DNA of 64,000 nt from Yponomeuta sedellus (GCA_934045075.1 OW203738.1:7734868-7798867), one strand, 5' to 3'; numbered from the stretch's first letter, positions 43,923 to 55,179 are shown. Notes: generated by a model from the sequence alone, not told the origin. Numbers and translations: made by a program.

Positions 43923-44176
43923 GATTTTTTTTTGCTAAATTTTCTCCTATGTGTGCAAAATATGTATTTACCGAGTTAACTGACAATTCCGGGGAAACAG
44001 CGATCTTTAAAAGGTTTTTTGAATTATTGGTAGGTCTGACTATATTAGATAACTTTTTGATTTTGGTCCAGAGAGCCTTAGGATTATTTTTAGCTTTATT
44101 AAGTTCATTCCTTTCATAATTGGTTTTTAGATTCCGTAATAAATTAGAGCAGAACCTCTGCGGTACCTCTTACTAC

Positions 44177-45155
44177 CTATAAGAGGTACCGTAATAAATT
44201 GCGATACCTCTTATAGGTAGTATTAAGAGTTGTATTGTCTGGATCTTTTTTTAATTTTTGGTGCATTGAATCTCGATTTCTGATGCAGCGCAAAATACCG
44301 TGTGTCATCCAAGGTTTAATTAATTGTTTTCTTCTGGGAATTTTCAGAGTGACAGTATGTTTACTTACGATAGCTGTTATGTTAGTTACAAGTTTTTCAG
44401 CAGCCCAGTTTACATCGCTAGACTCAAACACATGCGAGAAGTCTAGTTCATTTATATCGGTTTTAATTGCCACGTAGTCCACGCGTAATTGAACTTTAAG
44501 CGGTTTTACTTTAAGTTCTTTGGCTTCAAAACTTAGGATTGTTGGTAAATGATCGGTCACATGGGCATCGATTACCAAAGTTGATGATGGTCTATTAGAT
44601 CTCAGAAGCACATGATCCAAACAGCTATCCAAGCGAGTGGGGAATGAGTGGGCAGGTAAAAGCCCATGTGATGCCATTAGCGTTAGATATGGATCGCAGT
44701 TAGGATCAGTGTTGTTGCTTTTGATATCTATGTTTATATCTCCTAGAACCGAGATAGAGGTAAAAGTTTTTAGATCGCTCATCAGATTGTTTACACTATC
44801 CAGGAAGTTATCAATACAAGTAAATGATGGTGATCGATAGATGACTACTATGGCGGTATCACTTCCAAGTTTAACTACCAGGCAACTTCCGTCTAGGAAT
44901 GCTGGCTCTGTAACTGTGCATTCTATGTCTTCTCTAGTATATATTACTACTCCGTCATTTTGATTATGCGGTGATCGGGTCTGGTGCAACAGGTAACCTC
45001 CCAGGTTCGGCACAACACTTGAGCAGCCCAACCAGCATTCGGAGAGTGCAATAATATTAAATTCGATACAAGACCTAGCAATAAGCGCAGTAAACTCATC
45101 CAAATTTTTGTGAATACTTCGAATGTTTAGGTGAATTATATTTAAAGTATTTACG
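44177..45155 (-). pseudogene. LINE A apurinic-type endonuclease
   Basis: Motifs in order: IIHLNIRSIHKN (Asn), ALSECWLG (Glu), GVVIYTRE, VLGDINIDI (Asp/Asn) and VTDHLPTIL (His), i.e. the catalytic set of the exonuclease-endonuclease-phosphatase fold that nicks the target in CR1/jockey LINEs. Downstream linker ends KRYRNLLR before an insert-caused stop. Its first 17 codons in the longest frame belong to LINE C, across the duplication junction. Confidence 0.88.
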
Positions 45156-45941
45156 CCGAATGTTACGAGTTGCGGGTCACTTTGATGTTCTTGTAATTTA
45201 ACCACTTAGTATCGATTACTTTGATACCAATTAAAAAATTTTAAAAGCGCTACCGGTAATTCCTATGTCTTTAAGTTTCAACAATAGCAATTCATGACTA
45301 ACGGTGTCAAAGGCCTTCTTTAAATCAATGAATATTCCCAAAGCAATATTTCTTTTGTCAATATTTAATTTTATTGATGTTATCAGATCAATTGAAGCAG
45401 AGAGAGTATTTGATTTGGGGCGAAATCCATACTGCTTCTTAAATAAAAAATCAATAGAGGAAAGATGATTTTCTAAGCGCTTGTAGAGTATGCTTTCAAA
45501 AATTTTTGATAGTGTTGGCAGTACTGATATGGGTCGGTAGTCTCCAGGATCCGTCTTTTTACCCGATTTGTTAATTGGTCTGACCTTAGCAACTTTTAGC
45601 GAGTCGGGGAAGTTGCCCTCGAGGAGACATAGGTTAATGCTTCTACTCAATGGCTCAGCAATGCAGGTTTTTATACATTTAAGTGCTTTACAACCTATTC
45701 CGTCAATACCTGTGCTAGTGTGGGGCTTGACTTTATCTATTAGTTTGTCTACTTCACTGCTGCATGTCGGAGTAAACAGAGATATTTGGTTAATATTATT
45801 TGGGGTAATAGATTTCGCTGTCGTAGTTATAGGTCTATTAATGCTAATTTCGTGTGCCAATTTTGAGCCAATACTTGCAAAGAATGAATTAAAATACTCG
45901 CATATTTCTATAGCATCAGTTAAAATTCCAGCTGGGGTGTC
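45156..45941 (-). mobile_element. LINE C, copy 2, truncated at the junction
   Basis: Only the RT N-terminus (45941-45231, DLKKAFDTVSH) and the piece up to TFGV survive. The GVPQGS/YADD core is absent because LINE A sequence begins at 45155. Confidence 0.82.
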
Positions 45942-46622
45942 TACTATGTCATGCTCTAGCAACTCTTCAATCATGTCTCTTACATTTTCTCTTTCTGATA
46001 ATGCTAGTCGGTAGGGTCTGTATACGACTGGTTCATTATCGAAGAGATTGATGACCATCTCCGCAGCAGAAGCATTACCAAGCTCACTAAGGTTAAAAGC
46101 AATACACTCCCGATATTTATTCAACAAGCTCAGTAGTTCATGTGTTTCCTTCTGAGAAACGTTATCACCCACCTTTAAGTCAGACAAGGATATCGATCGG
46201 CAACCAGCTTCACTAGTTGTGACGCGAAGAACATTTTGCGCACGCTCATAATATGCTTTTCGACCACGTGCTAAGACCAATCCCCTTTTCAAAACAACGG
46301 GTGATGAAGAAAGGCTTTTCAACATAATCTCAGCGACACCGTCATCAAGTGTTTTATATAGTCCTGCCAAGACACTGTAGCAGGAACCGGGCTGTAGACG
46401 AAAAGAGCTCTCGACAAACAATTCACCTATAAAGGGCGGATCAGTTATTGCTTGAACTGCAGTTGTCCCCGTAATTGTGACATCGTCCTTGGAAATCAAA
46501 TTCACCTTAGTTATATGTGAACAGTAAGCGACAAGTTGGGATATTTCTAAAACATCACAAGTTTCTGTATGAGCACATGTGGCTGCTCTGTGAAAGTTTG
46601 CCCTGTCATCAAAGGGACGTGC
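45231..46622 (-). pseudogene. Fused gypsy pol/LINE C frame, copy 2
   Basis: 467-codon frame identical in translation to the one at 38344-39735. Confidence 0.85.
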
Positions 46623-48833
46623 ATTCAAATTCAATTCAAATTCAAATAATTTTATTTCAACGTAAAGAATTTACATTCTATTTGCTGAATGTCAATGTAC
46701 AATGTAAAGTGTAAGCCGCCGCCTTCGGGCCGTATTGTAGTGGAGAAAAAGGCAGCGGAAAAAAAAACTCCACTCTGACCATCTTTTCTCAAATCATCTT
46801 AAAACCAAATACATCAGTTGCCATATGTAAACCTAATAAGATTTCATGACTGCCATTAACAACCCCAAATGTCAAAGCATTAGTCAAATGTCTCACAATA
46901 ATAGGGGAAAACATAAGTGCTGCGGCCAGACACACGAACAGCACTCGTTCACGAGCATAACGCAGTGCTCAGCCATCATCAGTCTCAACCATTTTGGAGG
47001 GAGATAGATGACCCGAACACCACGCTACCATTCGAATGACCTTTAGCAAACTTGCAGTTAAGTTTTTGTCAGTTATATAAGGTATCATATAGTTATTAAT
47101 ATGCAATCACGTCGTCTGTACACACTTGTATTATAAAATATATGTTATACTTAGTTATACTTAACAATAAAATCGCGGTGGAATTGGTTTACTACCACGG
47201 ATTAGGATCGTTTATATAGTCGTCTATTCTATAATATGCCTTTTTACATAGCGAATTTTTAATGAAAGTTTTAAATTTATTTTCAGACAAGCATAGAACA
47301 CGTTCTGGAATTTTGTTGTAAAAACGAACGCAGTAACCTACAAATGATGTGCCTACCTTGGCTAATCGGGATTTAGTACAAGCAACCTTGTTTCTATTCC
47401 TTGTGTTTACGTTATGAACGTCCCTATTTAATTTAAACATTGTTATATTTTTTCGGACATACATTATATTATCGAATATATATTGGCAAGCCAGTGTAAG
47501 AATGCCTATTTCTTTAAAACGCTCCCTTAGCGATTCTCTACTGTTTAAGTTGTAAATAGCTCTTATTGCTCTTTTTTGCAAGACAAATATGGTTTCTATA
47601 TCTGCTGCCCGTCCCCATAATAACAAACCATACGACATGACACTGTGAAAATAACTAAAATAGACCAGCCTCGCCGTCGACACGTCTGTAAGTTGTCTAA
47701 TTTTTCTGACTGCAAACGCTGCTGAACTCAACCGACCCGACAGTTTTCCAATATGCTGACCCCATTGCAGTTTTGAGTCTATCGTTATACCTAAAAAAAG
47801 CGTGGACTCTACCAGCTCTAGCCTCTCACCAGATATTTTTAAACTCGTGTCAACATTTTTAACATTGGGTAGTGAGAATTTGATGCATTTTGTCTTTTTT
47901 GCATTTAGCATCAGATTGTTTATAGTGAACCAGTTTAGAATAGTAGATAAAGCATTGTTTACATCGTCTACATTACTTATACCTCTCTTTACTTTAAAAA
48001 TTAAGGAAGTATCATCTGCAAACAACACTATCTGCGAAAGCTTTTCTACTAGGTAGGGCAAATCATTTATATATACCAAAAAAAGGAACGGACCCAGTAT
48101 AGAACCTTGAGGGACTCCTATTTTTACATCAGAACCAGAGGATTTAACTCTATTAATATCAACCTTTACAGTTCTGTCTGTTAAGTAAGATCGAAGAAGA
48201 CTTAGTGATTTATTACTTAAACCATATCGGTGCAATTTTATGAGAAGTGTTTCGTGGTCAACGCAGTCAAACGCCTTAGAAAGGTCGCATGACATTATCG
48301 GGGACCACAAGCAAGTCAATTTCAGCTTAGACACCATCGATCGCAACAGAGACCCTACTTCTGCCCAAAGTGGTAACCTGAGAGTTGCCAAAACCTTTTA
48401 AAACTGGCAAGTTTTTTGTTTCATAAGTCAGACCTAAATCCTTTGAAACAGAAGACTTAATCATAGAGCACTCACTGCCTAGGTCAACAAAAGATTCAAT
48501 GGGAACTCCATCCACGAAAGCAACCTTCAAATAGTTCCTACTTGTGTCTTTAGAGTCGTGTACATGAAGAACAGATTTTTCATTTGTCGGTGGGGGTTTA
48601 CTGAAACAATGATCATGCTCATGGCCCGAACGGAGACACTTGGTACATTTTTTTTATTGGCTTAGGGCACTGGGTTATAATGTGACCATCACGTTTACAG
48701 TTGAAGCAGCGGATAGGGCGATTGCGTTGATTAGTGGATCTATTTTGTATTTTGTCACGGTCGTTGTTGATCTTGGTAAAGATCGCATTGCCCTTTCGCT
48801 CAGGCATAGGTTTTGTATTCCTGACATTACGCA
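45942..48833 (-). mobile_element. gypsy-type remnant, copy 2, interrupted by LINE B
   Basis: Zinc knuckle at 48807-48619, protease-like part at 48530-48327, LINE B at 48289-46623, pol linker and RT start at 46622-45942. Same breaks as copy 1, so all of them predate the duplication. Confidence 0.75.
46623..48289 (-). mobile_element. LINE B, copy 2, keeps the GVPQGS motif
   Basis: RT frame 48289-47192 with DLSKAFDCVDH, IGVPQGSILGP and FADD uninterrupted to the stop; (ttgaat)n tail at 46623. This is the parental state relative to the 33-bp deletion in copy 1. Confidence 0.87.
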
Positions 48834-49086
48834 GATATAAGATAAAGATAAGATAAAGATTTATTCACATAAAAATTGTACAAGTTATTTTGTGAAGTCC
48901 CTGATCTCTGAGCTAGGTAAATACCTGTGTTACAAAGATCAGTGCCCTCTCCCAATTTAGATGATACGTGGTAGTACATAATTACAAGACACTAAAAAAC
49001 AATCAGCATAAAAAAAAATATAATAATAAATTAGCCAACAAAAATAAAAATAGATAACATAACAACATAGTTTATGTATGCTTGTA

Positions 49087-49150
<64 letters not shown>

Positions 49151-50373
49151 TGTGTATATGTGTGTGTCTGTGTGTGAGAGAAAGAATGTATTGAACACAG
49201 TAAAAACACTTCAAGTTCACGAATATATAGATCTCAAGAGGTCCTCGGTATCAGAGTAAGACAACTGTAACAAATATGCCTTCAGAGTGATTTTGCACTG
49301 GTATGAGTTCATATTACGGATGTCTAGGATTTTGTTTATTTTATTATAGAGCATGCTCCCCAAGATGTTATAATTTTGACTTGCAAATTTTGTTCTATGT
49401 TTTTCAACAGGGAAGACATTATATCTTCTAGCTCTTTTTTCATTGTTACGTGGGGATACATGTTTATGTTTTCGTAAAATGCAGCGAAAGATGTATAGCT
49501 GCCGGACTGTCAGTACTTTGCAATCATCATACAGGAGGTGCGTGCGATATCTGATAGGCTTTGATAGCATGACTTTTAAGACAGCTATTTGAGCACGCTC
49601 TATTCCCAGAAATGTTGATTTGCCTGACCCTCCCCAAACAGTAATGCAGTAAGTGAGAAGTGATTCAGCTAAGGCCTTATATACTGATATCAGAGTGTCT
49701 AAATCTGCCACTCGACGAAGGCTCCTGACAACGGCCATAATCTTTCTTACCCTACCTTTCAAGATATTTATATGTGGAGCCCAGCTAAGTTTTTCGTCTA
49801 TAATGACACCCAAATATTTGGTTTGTGACACTTTGGATAAGGAAAGACAGTTACAGTGTAGTACGCCTCCACATCCATGCGCTATAATGGGAAAATTTGG
49901 GATGGATTGCGTTCCACTAATAGAAAATGTCAAATATTGCGATTTTGCTATATTTAGTGTCAATTTATTGAGAGAAAGCCACTCCATAATAGTTTCAAGA
50001 CATTTTTCAGCATTGACTCTCGCACTCTCCCAGGTAAAACCATCTACCAGGAGGGCCGTATCATCAGCATAAGTAAAGATTTTGCAGTTTGGGAGCGTTA
50101 ATTGGCACAGCTCATTTATGTATATCTGAAAAAGGGTCGGCCCGAGTATACTGCCTTGCGGCACACCGTAATTCAAGTCCTGTTCGTCACTGACAAAACT
50201 GTCAATCTTTACATGCTGAGTTCTATTTTTTTAAGTAGTCATGGAAAATGTCGAGATTACGAATACCAATTAGTTCCATTTTCTTCAGCAAGAGTGGGAC
50301 AGAGACAGTGTCAAAAGCCTTTGAGAGGTCCAAGAAAATACCTATACACTTTCGTTTGTTATCAATATGTTTA
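48834..50373 (-). mobile_element. LINE A, copy 2, lacks its 5' half
   Basis: RT C-terminal frame 50176-49217 (GVPQGSILGP, YADD), (GT)n at 49088-49149 and the (ttatc)n tail. It stops abruptly at 50373, within RT motif A. Confidence 0.85.
49217..50176 (-). pseudogene. LINE A reverse transcriptase, C-terminal part, copy 2
   Basis: 319-codon frame identical in translation to 43258-42299. Confidence 0.88.
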
Positions 50374-50531
50374 TAAAAAACGAAACCTAACCACCAAACT
50401 AGTGGTGGTCGGTCAAGGGGAGATCATCCGTGTGGCACGACTCTTGTCCCAAGAGAAGTTTACTGCAAAATGAAGTGGTCCTCCTACACGATTGCTACGC
50501 GCAAACTTCTCATGGCTGTTTTCCCAAGAAA
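50374..50531 (+). pseudogene. BEN-domain pseudogene, first BEN exon
   Basis: Near the 3' end the frame reads TLVPREVYCKMKW, then SYTIATRKLLMAVFPRK, aligned with exon 1533-1645 of the BEN gene, and ends at a good donor (AA|gtacgt). Upstream, similarity fades and needs a frameshift, and no acceptor is evident. The retroelement block ends at 50373 and may have removed the original exon start. Confidence 0.75.
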
Positions 50532-50947
50532 GTACGTACCTGTTTTTAATGAGAAATTGAATTATACTATATTTTGTTACACAACAACAATAACAACATA
50601 ATTAGGTTTCTTAATCAATCCTCATTCAACATTTTGTTAACGTCACGAACCGTAGAGGTTTCGGTAACGTATTCCCATTCAATTAGCTTTTTATTAAGGT
50701 GATGCGACATATAAGGGGCTCGAGTCACATTATTCAATAAAACGTAGACTTGAAGTAGCAACGAATTTAAAACACCATGTTTATGCAATTGTCATTGGAC
50801 CATAATGGCCCTATTTGCGCACGCCCGAAACTGTATCGTTTTGTCATGCAACATGATCTTGCACGTAACATGATACAAATATAATGTTTTTAATGAAATT
50901 ATTTGCTTGTGACGTGTGTTTTACAGTTATAGGTATTATTGTTTCAG

Positions 50948-51036
50948 AGTTTTGGCGCACTTATTGACAACAGGAAAGGCTTCGACGGCGTTTACAAAAG
51001 AGAAACCGGCCAAAGGCTGGCTGGACCGTGACCGTC
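50948..51036 (+). pseudogene. BEN-domain pseudogene, second BEN exon, truncated
   Basis: After acceptor attgtttcag the frame reads VLAHLLTTGKASTAF, KPAKGWLDRDRQV, homologous to exon 2598-2741 and entering in the same phase. The last third of the exon is replaced by repeat D beginning at about 51037. Confidence 0.75.
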
Positions 51037-51322
51037 AGGTCCGCTGGACAAAATGAGATATGGAAATCAAACAATGCGTATTATTTGCTACTATTTACTA
51101 CCTATCATAAAGTATTTGCTACCTTTACGGTATCGAATTTATCAAAAGAATAAAGTGGCCAGCCATTCTGATGTCTGGTTGGCTGGCTACTTGGATTTTC
51201 ATGTCATGTTAGTTAAGTGTTAACGATGTCATTGATATCAGTATTTACTACCTTTTTGCTACCTAAAGAAAACATTATTTTTACAATGATAAAAAGCTCT
51301 CATAAATCTTATTTAGATAACC
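51037..51322 (+). repeat. Repeat D, copy 2
   Basis: Inverted copy of 12488-12778. Interrupts the BEN pseudogene exon. Confidence 0.8.
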
Positions 51323-51523
51323 ATTACATTGACGCCCCCAACAACAGCGTTTGAACAGGCGGAATTGAAGAACTATAAAAACTAAGTGCACTAGCGGCTA
51401 CTGTCTGTTAATTTTTATTCAGTTGATTTTGCCTGTATAAAAATTATTTGGACACACATAGACGACTCCATTAGATACACCATTCTTAGGTATATGAAAG
51501 GATCCAGAGTGATTATTTAACTC

Positions 51524-51820
51524 CTAGCTAGCTTCACCATCATCATCATCCAAACAGCCGGTGTCAGTCCACTGCTGGACATACGCCTCTCCCAAGACAC
51601 ACCACTGAGCCCAATTTTCGGCTCTCCTCTTCCAGTCACTGCCCACCGGTTTGGAAATGTCGTCGCTCCACCTGGTCACAGGGCGTCTCCACTCAAGACC
51701 GAGTCTACCCCAACAGTTTTCAGTCCTGCGGCAGAATGACCCGCCCACTGCCACTTCAGTTTGCTAATCCGTTGAGCTATGTCGATCACTTTACTTCTCT
51801 GACGAATAAATTCGGGATTC
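51524..51820 (-). mobile_element. RTE LINE 3' end fragment
   Basis: The minus strand encodes KVIDIAQRISKLKWQWAGH, then TRWSDDISK and LGEAYVQQWTDTG, with a (gat)n tail at about 51537-51550. It needs frameshifts to join. Sits in the BEN pseudogene's last intron. Confidence 0.8.
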
Positions 51821-51970
51821 GATCCCGCAGAAACACACCGAGCCTAGCTCTCTCCATAGCTTGCTCAGCGACCTTAAATTGGCGAACCATTCGAACCGTG
51901 AGTGTACACGCTAGCCCTAGCTAACACAGCTTTACAGCTTTATTTCTAAGACAACTATTCATATTCACAG

Positions 51971-52038
51971 GAACGCGATCACTACCAAATGCGCAGATTA
52001 AAATAAGATGCTTCGCATGAGAAGTACAAAACCGCCTA
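51971..52038 (+). pseudogene. BEN-domain pseudogene, terminal exon with premature stop
   Basis: After acceptor atattcacag the frame reads NAITTKCAD, then TAA at 51999-52001 where the gene has Glu, then NKMLRMRSTK. Same phase and acceptor position as exon 5313-5508. Confidence 0.75.
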
Positions 52039-52089
52039 ATACTCGTAAGTAGGTTAATCGGTTTGTACATAGCTTATATTCTTTTTAAT

Positions 52090-52213
52090 GCACTAACCCG
52101 TGCTAAGGACAATTTACGTAATACAGAGAATATTGTAAAGAGATTCGAAATTTCTCTGATGCCGGTGAGTCGCCCATTAGCTCAGTTGGAAAGAGCGCTG
52201 GCACGAATTGCCG
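52090..52213 (+). repeat. SINE B fragment, rearranged
   Basis: Reversed tail (gcactaacccgtgctaagga), then forward leader and half of the tRNA-like body (tagctcagttggaaagagcg), cut at about 52213 by the inverted-repeat element. Confidence 0.7.
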
Positions 52214-52737
52214 GGTTCCCTATTTCATACCGAAAATTCTTTGTTCGAAATACGGTTCTCCTACGAATGATACGTCGAACGATTGATTGTTCGACATCTT
52301 ATTCATTCGAATGTTTATACACAGACTGCTTGTTGGTTCGATGCTCGTTACATCGAAAACTTTACTGCGATGCTTTTTAATGCGACAGTTAATTATATCG
52401 AATGTTTATGCACCGACTGCTGTTAGTTCGGTGCCTTGTTAAATCATTATTACCGATTCATTATTATAAAAGTACATAGAAGTTTTTAATGCCATGCATA
52501 GGTAATCTCTTTTCATTTTTCTTTGGCATAATCGAGGGTAGTTCACATTTCATTCCCAATCTGATTTCGTGAAGTGTTTATTCATTCGGACTGCAGATTT
52601 AGTTAAAATTACAAGTATTTTTTGCCGGTAAAAATGTCGATATCGACAAATTTACGAATATTAATACTCGTAAATTTGTCAAAGAGAGGGAATATTATTA
52701 TCATAGACGGATATGAGTTTTGCATTAATAATAAGAA

Positions 52738-52783
52738 GCGCTCGTGGCCTAGGCGAACCGAGTGATTGGAATCAATCACTTGG
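52738..52783 (+). repeat. R1 repeat, 5' part before SINE insertion
   Basis: ctcgtggcctaggcgaaccg to aatcacttgg. Continues at 53059 after the inserted SINE. Confidence 0.8.
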
Positions 52784-53058
52784 AAACCCTATTTAGAGGC
52801 TGAAAATTCCACCCATGCCGGGATTCGAACCCGCGACCTCTGGCTATCCGTGCCAGCGCTCTATCCAACTGAGCTAATGGGCGACTCACCGGCATCAGTG
52901 AAATTTCCAACCTCTTTACACTATTATCTGTATTACGTACAGGCAGCGACATCTGGCTGAAGTAGATTGCATCAATTACAGAATTTTCAGCCTCTAATTA
53001 GGTTTTTAAAATTGTCCTTAGCACGGGTTAGTGCATTAATAATAAAAATAGTATAATT
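52784..53058 (-). repeat. SINE B inserted in R1 with a 10-bp target duplication
   Basis: Bounded by aatcacttgg at 52774-52783 and 53059-53068. The minus-strand tRNA-like body (box B at 52822) is followed by a plus-strand tail piece (agcacgggttagtgcattaa), so this copy is internally inverted. Confidence 0.8.
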
Positions 53059-53350
53059 AATCACTTGGTTAAGCAACAACAGGCGTGGTCAGGTACAGGA
53101 TGGGTGAGCGTCCCGTAACTACCGCTAGTGGCATTTTTCCGAGCGCTTCCGTGCTTCGCAAGGCACGTTTAGCCGTTGTTGCCGGCTGTCATATAATGGC
53201 AGTCGTTAAGTAATGTCAGAGGCCTTATGGGCGGCTTGATAACTTCTGATAGTAAGGCCCGCCACTGTCTTACAATCCTCCACCAACCCGGAATTGGCCC
53301 CCGTGGTGGAGTATGGCCTAACCTTCCTGCGATGCAGGAAGGGTTGATAA
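53059..53350 (+). repeat. R1 repeat, 3' part after SINE insertion
   Basis: Resumes with aatcacttggttaagcaaca and runs to gcaggaagggttgataacg. Confidence 0.8.
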
Positions 53351-53687
53351 CGAATAATAACCCTTAAATTTATGACATTATAATATTCTGTTCCTGCAAG
53401 TAAAACTCTCGGCAAAACGTTTTTTGAACCAGCGAAGCACTGAAGAAATAAGCATCGATAATATAATGCACCGATGTAACATTTTTCAAAGTAACGAGGC
53501 ATCGGCAAAACGTTTTCGAAGTAACAAGGCACCGAACAATGAAAGTATCGGATTAAAAAAGCGTCGAACAATCAACCCTTCGCAGTATCATTCGTAGGTG
53601 AAGCGTATTTCGAACAAAGAATTTTCGGTATGACATAGGGAACCCCTAAAAATAGTTATAACAGTTGTTAAGATTTCGAAAGTTAAG

Positions 53688-53945
53688 AGGTTCGAAATTT
53701 CGCTGATGCCGGTGAGTCGCCCAAAGCTCAGTTTGAAAGAGCGCTGGCACGGATAGCCAGAGGTCGCGGGTTCGAATCTCGGCATGGGTGGAATTTTTAG
53801 CCTCTAAATAGGTTTTTAAAAATTGTCCTTAGCACGGGTTAGTGCATTAAAAATAGTATAATCATGTGGGTACAGCGATATCATTCCGATGTAAAAACCT
53901 AACTGCAAAGTAGTTACTCTAAATAGGTTTTTAAAAATAGTTACA
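53688..53945 (+). repeat. SINE B copy
   Basis: tRNA-like body with the anticodon stem ctggc-acggata-gccag and box B GGTTCGAATCTC, then tail and the start of a second head (tcatgtgggtacagcgatat). Confidence 0.8.
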
Positions 53946-54142
53946 TTCTAGATTAAGATATTAAAAATTATATACCTATATGAAGCAAACATTCCATGCA
54001 CCGAATTCACGCATGTAATGAAGACAATCCGTAATGGTAAATATCTTATTTTTTTGTTCTACGGTCGATATCTTATAGCTCATTCATCTCTGATTGCTTC
54101 GCCTTACAAATGTCACACACAGCCATTTAAGTTTCTGATATG
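53946..54142. other. No feature recognised
   Basis: Short AT-rich interval. Confidence 0.3.
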
Positions 54143-54377
54143 AAGTCTATTTATTCTTACTTGTCCAATTTAGTAAACAGACCCGTAAACTGTAACTTTT
54201 TAATCCAAAACTGCCATATAAATGAAGTAACTTGGAACACTCTTTTAGATAACACGCTGCCAATTTTATAAACATAGTTCATGAATTTGCGAGAAAATGT
54301 CTAGTTTAGGCATCTAATCTCAATTTTAAGGTTAGAATCTTGTTTACTAAATTGGACAAGTAAGAATAAATAGACTG
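54143..54377. mobile_element. MITE family M2, copy 2
   Basis: Inverted relative to 33154-33410, same ends (agtctatttattcttacttg) and shared interior aacacgctgccaattttata. TA follows the right end. Confidence 0.82.
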
Positions 54378-54963
54378 TACGAAGAAATCTTTTCAATCAT
54401 TGTCATTAGCAGTTGATGTTTCACAGTCACTTCCTGCAGTTGAGATGGTTGAAGTGGTAATTTATAGAAATCGACCAAAAGTTTATTCTATAATAAATTG
54501 CTCGCAATTATTCCAAATCGATATAATCAATGAAATTAATATAACAAATTGTGATAAATCAGGGTATTATAACTAGTTTGAGCGAAATAATGTATAAACA
54601 ATACGTTTTATTAATCAAAAAAATACTGAGTGCAACATAATTGATACCTATCTAAACGTACTTAGGTAACGTATGCGTATTTAAAGTATGAAAATAACGG
54701 GGTAATAATGACCAAATTACAACTTCTTTAAGATTGTAAAAGTGTAAATTGTTAGTTGCACACATACCAATTAAACAGATGCTAAAGTATACAAATATGC
54801 CTTGTAAGTTCAATAAATGCAATGTGATTATTAAACTCCAGTTCTTTTATTTTATTACACAAAACCATTGTCCATTAAAAAAAATATAAATAATTCAATT
54901 CATATCTAATTATCATCTAACGCAACCAAGAGCACTTATTATCAATAGCTTTATCATAGTCCG
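54378..54963. other. No feature recognised
   Basis: AT-rich non-coding stretch downstream of the LRR gene. Confidence 0.35.
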
Positions 54964-55179
54964 GAGTCTGTTAGTTTTTAGACTATACCACGGGCTCTAG
55001 AGTAGGCTTCGATTTCCACCGAAAGCACACGAGTGTAATTCTACTTCCTGCACTGTATAAAACTTTTCTTCATTATTTTGAAAATTTATGTCTAGTTAAG
55101 TGTCATATTAGTTCCGATATTTCTGTTACACGAATATATCCGATAGTAGCCGAGGTATATTCTAAAAACTAACAGACTG
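54964..55179. mobile_element. MITE family M1, copy 3
   Basis: agtctgttagtttttagact to tctaaaaactaacagactg. About 240 bp beyond the LRR gene stop. Confidence 0.82.

Larger units (their letters stand above)
41914..45155 (-). mobile_element. LINE A, CR1/jockey-type, most complete copy (3242 bp)
   Basis: Carries an AP endonuclease (45155-44177) and a reverse transcriptase in pieces (43922-43305 and 43258-42299). The 3' UTR includes a (GT)n microsatellite, with a (ttatc)n tail at 41914. The ORF is interrupted at about 44178 by a short duplicated tacctcttataggtag palindromic insert, at about 43925 by an extra base in an A-run, and at about 43308 by another. It sits between LINE C sequence and gypsy gag sequence. 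Confidence 0.85.
45156..50373 (-). repeat. Tandem segmental duplication, copy 2 (5218 bp)
   Basis: Second copy of 38269-43455. On the left it runs straight into the LINE A endonuclease; on the right it stops inside LINE A and continues into BEN pseudogene sequence at 50374. Confidence 0.92.
52214..53648. mobile_element. Inverted-repeat element hosting R1 and SINE B
   Basis: Arms 52214-52293 and 53567-53646 are inverted copies starting gggttccctatttcataccg. Further inward, tgcaccgactgctgttagtt-type segments recur inverted. Contains a nested R1 (52738-53350) that itself contains a SINE B. Confidence 0.65.

Noticed and set aside
50102..50473. 123-codon plus frame ending RVARLLSQEKFTAK
   Set aside because: Half is antisense LINE A; the rest is the BEN pseudogene exon in the wrong frame.
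52766..52960. Open frames containing RTRDLWLSVPA and similar (also 53588-53785)
   Set aside because: Arise from the tRNA-like part of SINE B; box A/B sequence, not protein.
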